A stretch of DNA of 64,000 bases. Origin: Cenococcum geophilum 1.58 (taxonomy: Eukaryota; Ascomycota; Dothideomycetes; Gloniales; Gloniaceae). The translations under genes and the position numbers were made by a program. The notes beneath the pieces were generated by a model. That model was given only the letters and a program-made list of their open reading frames with translations. It did not search any database and was not told the DNA's origin. The first letter of the stretch is position 1, and each line of letters opens with the position of its first letter. The DNA lies in contig KV748223.1 of NCBI GenBank assembly GCA_001692895.1, positions 372,001 to 436,000 of the forward strand, in the 5' to 3' direction. Shown piece after piece: positions 60,642 through 64,000 of this stretch.

Positions 60642-63600
60642 ATTACTACCTAGTTACGGTATCAATATAAGAAGTCAAATAATATGCCACCAAAAGCAGC
60701 TACCACAACGCCATTAACGGCAGCAACTACTTTAAGGATAGGAGGTGATACTAGTATAGCAGATACTGACTTATAGCAACCTATAATGGTTAGACAGCTA
60801 TAGGAAATAGTTAACTAGCTAATAGCTAACAATATAGTATTAGAAGAAAGACTTAATGGGATAGAAGCAGCAAAGATTAAGCTACTATTAATTAAGAGAT
60901 TTATAGGAGAGAGGTTAAAGCTTAAAGGATTCCTTACGTAGATGCACTTTAAGGTCTTATAGGAGGGAGTAAAGTTACCTATACCTATGGATCGGATAGC
61001 CTACGCAGGACTATTCTTATTAGGAAAAGCACTTAAGTAGTTTAAACCTTACCTTACGGAGATATAGGTAAACGGAATAACAACTACTAACCAAGATGTG
61101 CGATTTATGTTCTTAAGTTAGGAAAAGTTTATAGAACGACTTACGCAGATATTTAGAGACCTGGAAGAAATAACTATAGCGGAAAGAAAACTCCAGAACC
61201 TTGTGTAACGGACTTTAGTAATTAAGTATATAATATAGTTCTAAACACTAGCAATATAAGTAGAGTGGAATAATAGGGCGCTTATAGCATAGTATAAATA
61301 GGGACTTAAGGCTAAAGTCTAGGACGTAATTATTCTAATAGAAGATGCGGACACCCTAAGGGAACTAATAAATTAGGCAATTAAGATTAATAATTAGATC
61401 TACTAAAGGGAACAGGCTAAGAAAGGCTAGGATAGAGTTCTATAGTTATATAAGGCGTAGAGTACACAACGATAAAAGCCAAGTTAGAAACTATAGTATG
61501 GCGCAGAGCTAATAGACCTAAGCGGTACTAAAAAAGCCTATAAGGGAAGGAGCAAACTAGGGAAACCTAGAGGACAAGGATTAAGTGATTAAAGGTCTAA
61601 GGAGCAAAGGCCGAATCAGGGATCTCAATAGCAGAAGACATTCAGGCGGACTCTATAGTAAGAGAAATAGTTTAAAGAAGGAGCTTATATAAATTGCGGA
61701 AAATAAGGTTATTACGTTAGAGACTGTAGAAGTGGGTAGAGTTACTATATAGTAAAAGGTATGAGACTAGCAGACGATATATACGTATAAAGGGATAATA
61801 ATATACTACGAGGAACAAAAGAATGTTCAATTAGAAGTTTTGCGTTTTATTATAATAACATATACCAAATTTATAAGGACGCTAAGTACAGCATAAGCTA
61901 TTAGCCACAAGAGCTAGCACCTATAGGATGTAGAGGAACTAATAAACTAGTTTACAGATTGGATATTAAGGACGATAAATTCGACCTAGGCGAAATATTT
62001 TATAATAATGAGGCAATAAGGGCCGCTTACTAGGAGCAAGCAGACCTTAGAGATGTCATACTAAAGGTAGAGGATAATTCCACTACAGAATAAGGAACAT
62101 TAGTAGGGATTAAAACCCCACTAGATATAATGTCTATCGCTTCGCGAGACGTAAGAGAAGTAGGATAGTAAACCACTTTAGCACTTAATAAAGGCAAAAG
62201 GCCAAAGGCTTAAGATTCTTAAGACGAGATAAGAAATAACTAAGATTCTTAAGATAAGATAAGGCACACCTAAGGACCTATAATGAACGAAAACTAATAG
62301 AGCAGGGCAGCAGCTTAGTTTAGAAATATATAAATAAGCTTGGGATAGAGTTTCCCACAGGCATAAGACTCTTAAGACGAGATAAGTGAGATTTAAGACT
62401 CTTAAGACGAGATAAGAATACTACGGACGCCTAGTTGGACTAAGGCGGGAGCTAAGCTTAAGTTAGAAGTAAGCTTAGAATTAAAGAATCTAAGGGACTA
62501 AGATTTCAGAATACGAATAAGGACACCTATAGGTAAGAGGCAAGGAGCTTCTTTATAGATCAGAGAATCTATAATACAAATAGCAGTAAGACTAGGAGAC
62601 AGATATATAGACCTAGAAGACTTACCAGGGGAACGCAGTGTTTAGCCTAAAGATTAAAAGTTTAATACTAGGATTAAGAAGTAAGACAACTTTAAGGATT
62701 AGAGCGTAAGGCGCAAACTAAAAGAAACTATAAAAGAGTTTAGGCAAAGAATTATTGCATAGCAAGAATAGAAACTAGATAAAAGATCTAGCATATTAGG
62801 ACGTATAAAGGACAGAGTACTAGTATAAAGAATTACTAATAGGCCGAGAGCAGGCACACTAAGAGCTAAGTGGCTTACTAAACTAGAAAATGAAGAGGAT
62901 CTAGGGATTTTAACTAGGTTCGAAGAATGATATATAAAGGGCTGTTATAATATAGTAATAAGAAGATACTTCCTTACGAACAGACCATATACACTCTAGT
63001 AGCTGTACCAAAAGTGGTATAGGCAAAGGCACAATAATAAGTAGGAAGATTTCTATATATAGTTGGATAAAAAAGTTATCTAAAACCACCTAATTATAGA
63101 GAAGGCCATAACGTATATTAAAGGAGCCTTAATTATAACATCAAAGGATCTAAAGAAACGTTTAGAGGACTAGAGAAGTAAGAGACGCATCTTAGTACCT
63201 GCGAATAAAGTTATAACGTTTAGATTAGCATAATAAAGGTTTAAACTTAGGGATAAAGACGAGCCAAGAGTTAACCTAAAGCACCTAGTATACCACACGT
63301 TATCATAGATTGCGTATATAGACAATATATGCGAAATGCATAAGAATCCGAAGGAAAAGAATTGGAAATACCCTATAAGAATATACTGGATAACGGACAA
63401 GTAATAGTACAGGAATGCTAAATATATATATAGATGGCATCCAGCAGAAGTCCAAGAGGAAGGAAGTTTAGTACTTTAACCAGGAAAATTCCTTACAGAA
63501 GAATGCTTAGACGGACGATAGTGGTAGGAATGCCCAGAAAACACGTATCTATAGCATATTAAAGATAAAAAGCAAACTAAGTATTAGCTAAAGAGTAAGC

Positions 63601-64000
63601 CAAGTACACTAGGATTAAGCAGCTAATAGTTAGGAAAAGTAGAGGCCTACAGGACCAGAGGGAGCCAGTAGTAGAGCCTTAGACCCTTAAAGGAATTCAA
63701 AGATAATACCTAAATTTACGAATTAATTGGCAAGATCAGCAGTTTAAAGCGCTAATAGATAGTGGAGTAACGCGAAACCACATCTTACTAGTAGTAGTTA
63801 AAAGAATAGGACTACCTTATAGATAAAAGGAGCAACCTTACCTATTAGTTATAATTTTAGGAGATCTAATAACCTATAGAGGAGGGATCATTAATCTTAA
63901 AATAGGACCTATTTAGATAACTATTAAAGGAAAACAAATTAAGATATCTTTTAATATCCTACCATTAGGACAGGACGAGGCAGTATTAGGTATACCTTAG
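60215..64000 (+). mobile_element. Gypsy-5: Gypsy LTR retrotransposon, 5' part only, runs off the window
   Basis: 5' LTR at 60215-60641 (about 427 bp, starting TGTTACGGACGC and ending TACA), same family as Gypsy-1 and Gypsy-2. Internal parts: gag (about 60690-61650), CCHC knuckle (about 61680-61735), a linker region, and the start of the aspartic protease (about 63745-64000). It is broken, but by fewer RIP-type changes than Gypsy-1 and Gypsy-2, and its base composition is less AT-rich. It interrupts Copia-0. Reverse transcriptase and the 3' end lie outside. Confidence 0.9.

Overview
The window looks like a repeat-rich, RIP-mutated region of a filamentous ascomycete (Pezizomycotina). About 59 of the 64 kb are AT-rich DNA in which nearly every recognisable gene is riddled with TAA and TAG, with CA and TG dinucleotides scarce and TA abundant. 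That is the footprint of repeat-induced point mutation (RIP) on nested retrotransposons. One RIP-free island of about 4.3 kb (roughly 35165-39485) carries the only gene that looks functional: an intronless 607-residue HET-domain protein at 36638-38461.

Left block, 1-35165. It opens with the 3' part of a Copia element (1 to about 2645). Next is an old DUF3435 gene, of the tyrosine-recombinase-like family that includes Starship captains, starting near 2863. Two Gypsy elements of one family (421-bp LTRs) cut it into three pieces, at 2863-4150, 12035-12905 and 34556-35278. Gypsy-1 (4151-12034) lies on the minus strand and Gypsy-2 (12906-34555) on the plus strand. Gypsy-2 holds two Copia elements: Copia-3 (15484-21627, target duplication TTATT) and Copia-B (24738-32369, target duplication TTACT). 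Copia-B contains an exact 1585-bp tandem duplication. The DUF3435 reading frame ends at 35278 with an undamaged C2H2 finger, just inside the island.

Island, 35165-39485. It holds the DUF3435 tail, about 1.3 kb without a convincing gene (short repeats and one TATA box), the HET gene, a pyrimidine-rich low-complexity tract, two GC-rich hairpins, and an unmutated 165-bp Copia LTR at 39315-39479.

Right block, 39480-64000. This is a four-level nest. Copia-0 starts with the unmutated LTR and is interrupted by Gypsy-3 (41139-59850, minus). Gypsy-3 is interrupted by Copia-2 (43427-55783), which is interrupted by Gypsy-4 (48381-54570). A fresh, unmutated solo LTR (57022-57270, target duplication CCTTA) also sits in Gypsy-3. 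Gypsy-5, of the Gypsy-1/2 family, cuts Copia-0 again at 60215 and runs off the window.

The most interesting points are these: a DUF3435 gene next to a HET gene, which could be the remnant of a Starship-type mobile region; compensating hairpins with an identical CTTAA loop in two different Copia LTRs; and small palindromic modules shared by otherwise different LTR elements. All family calls were made by eye from translated motifs, LTR ends and target duplications; no database search was run.
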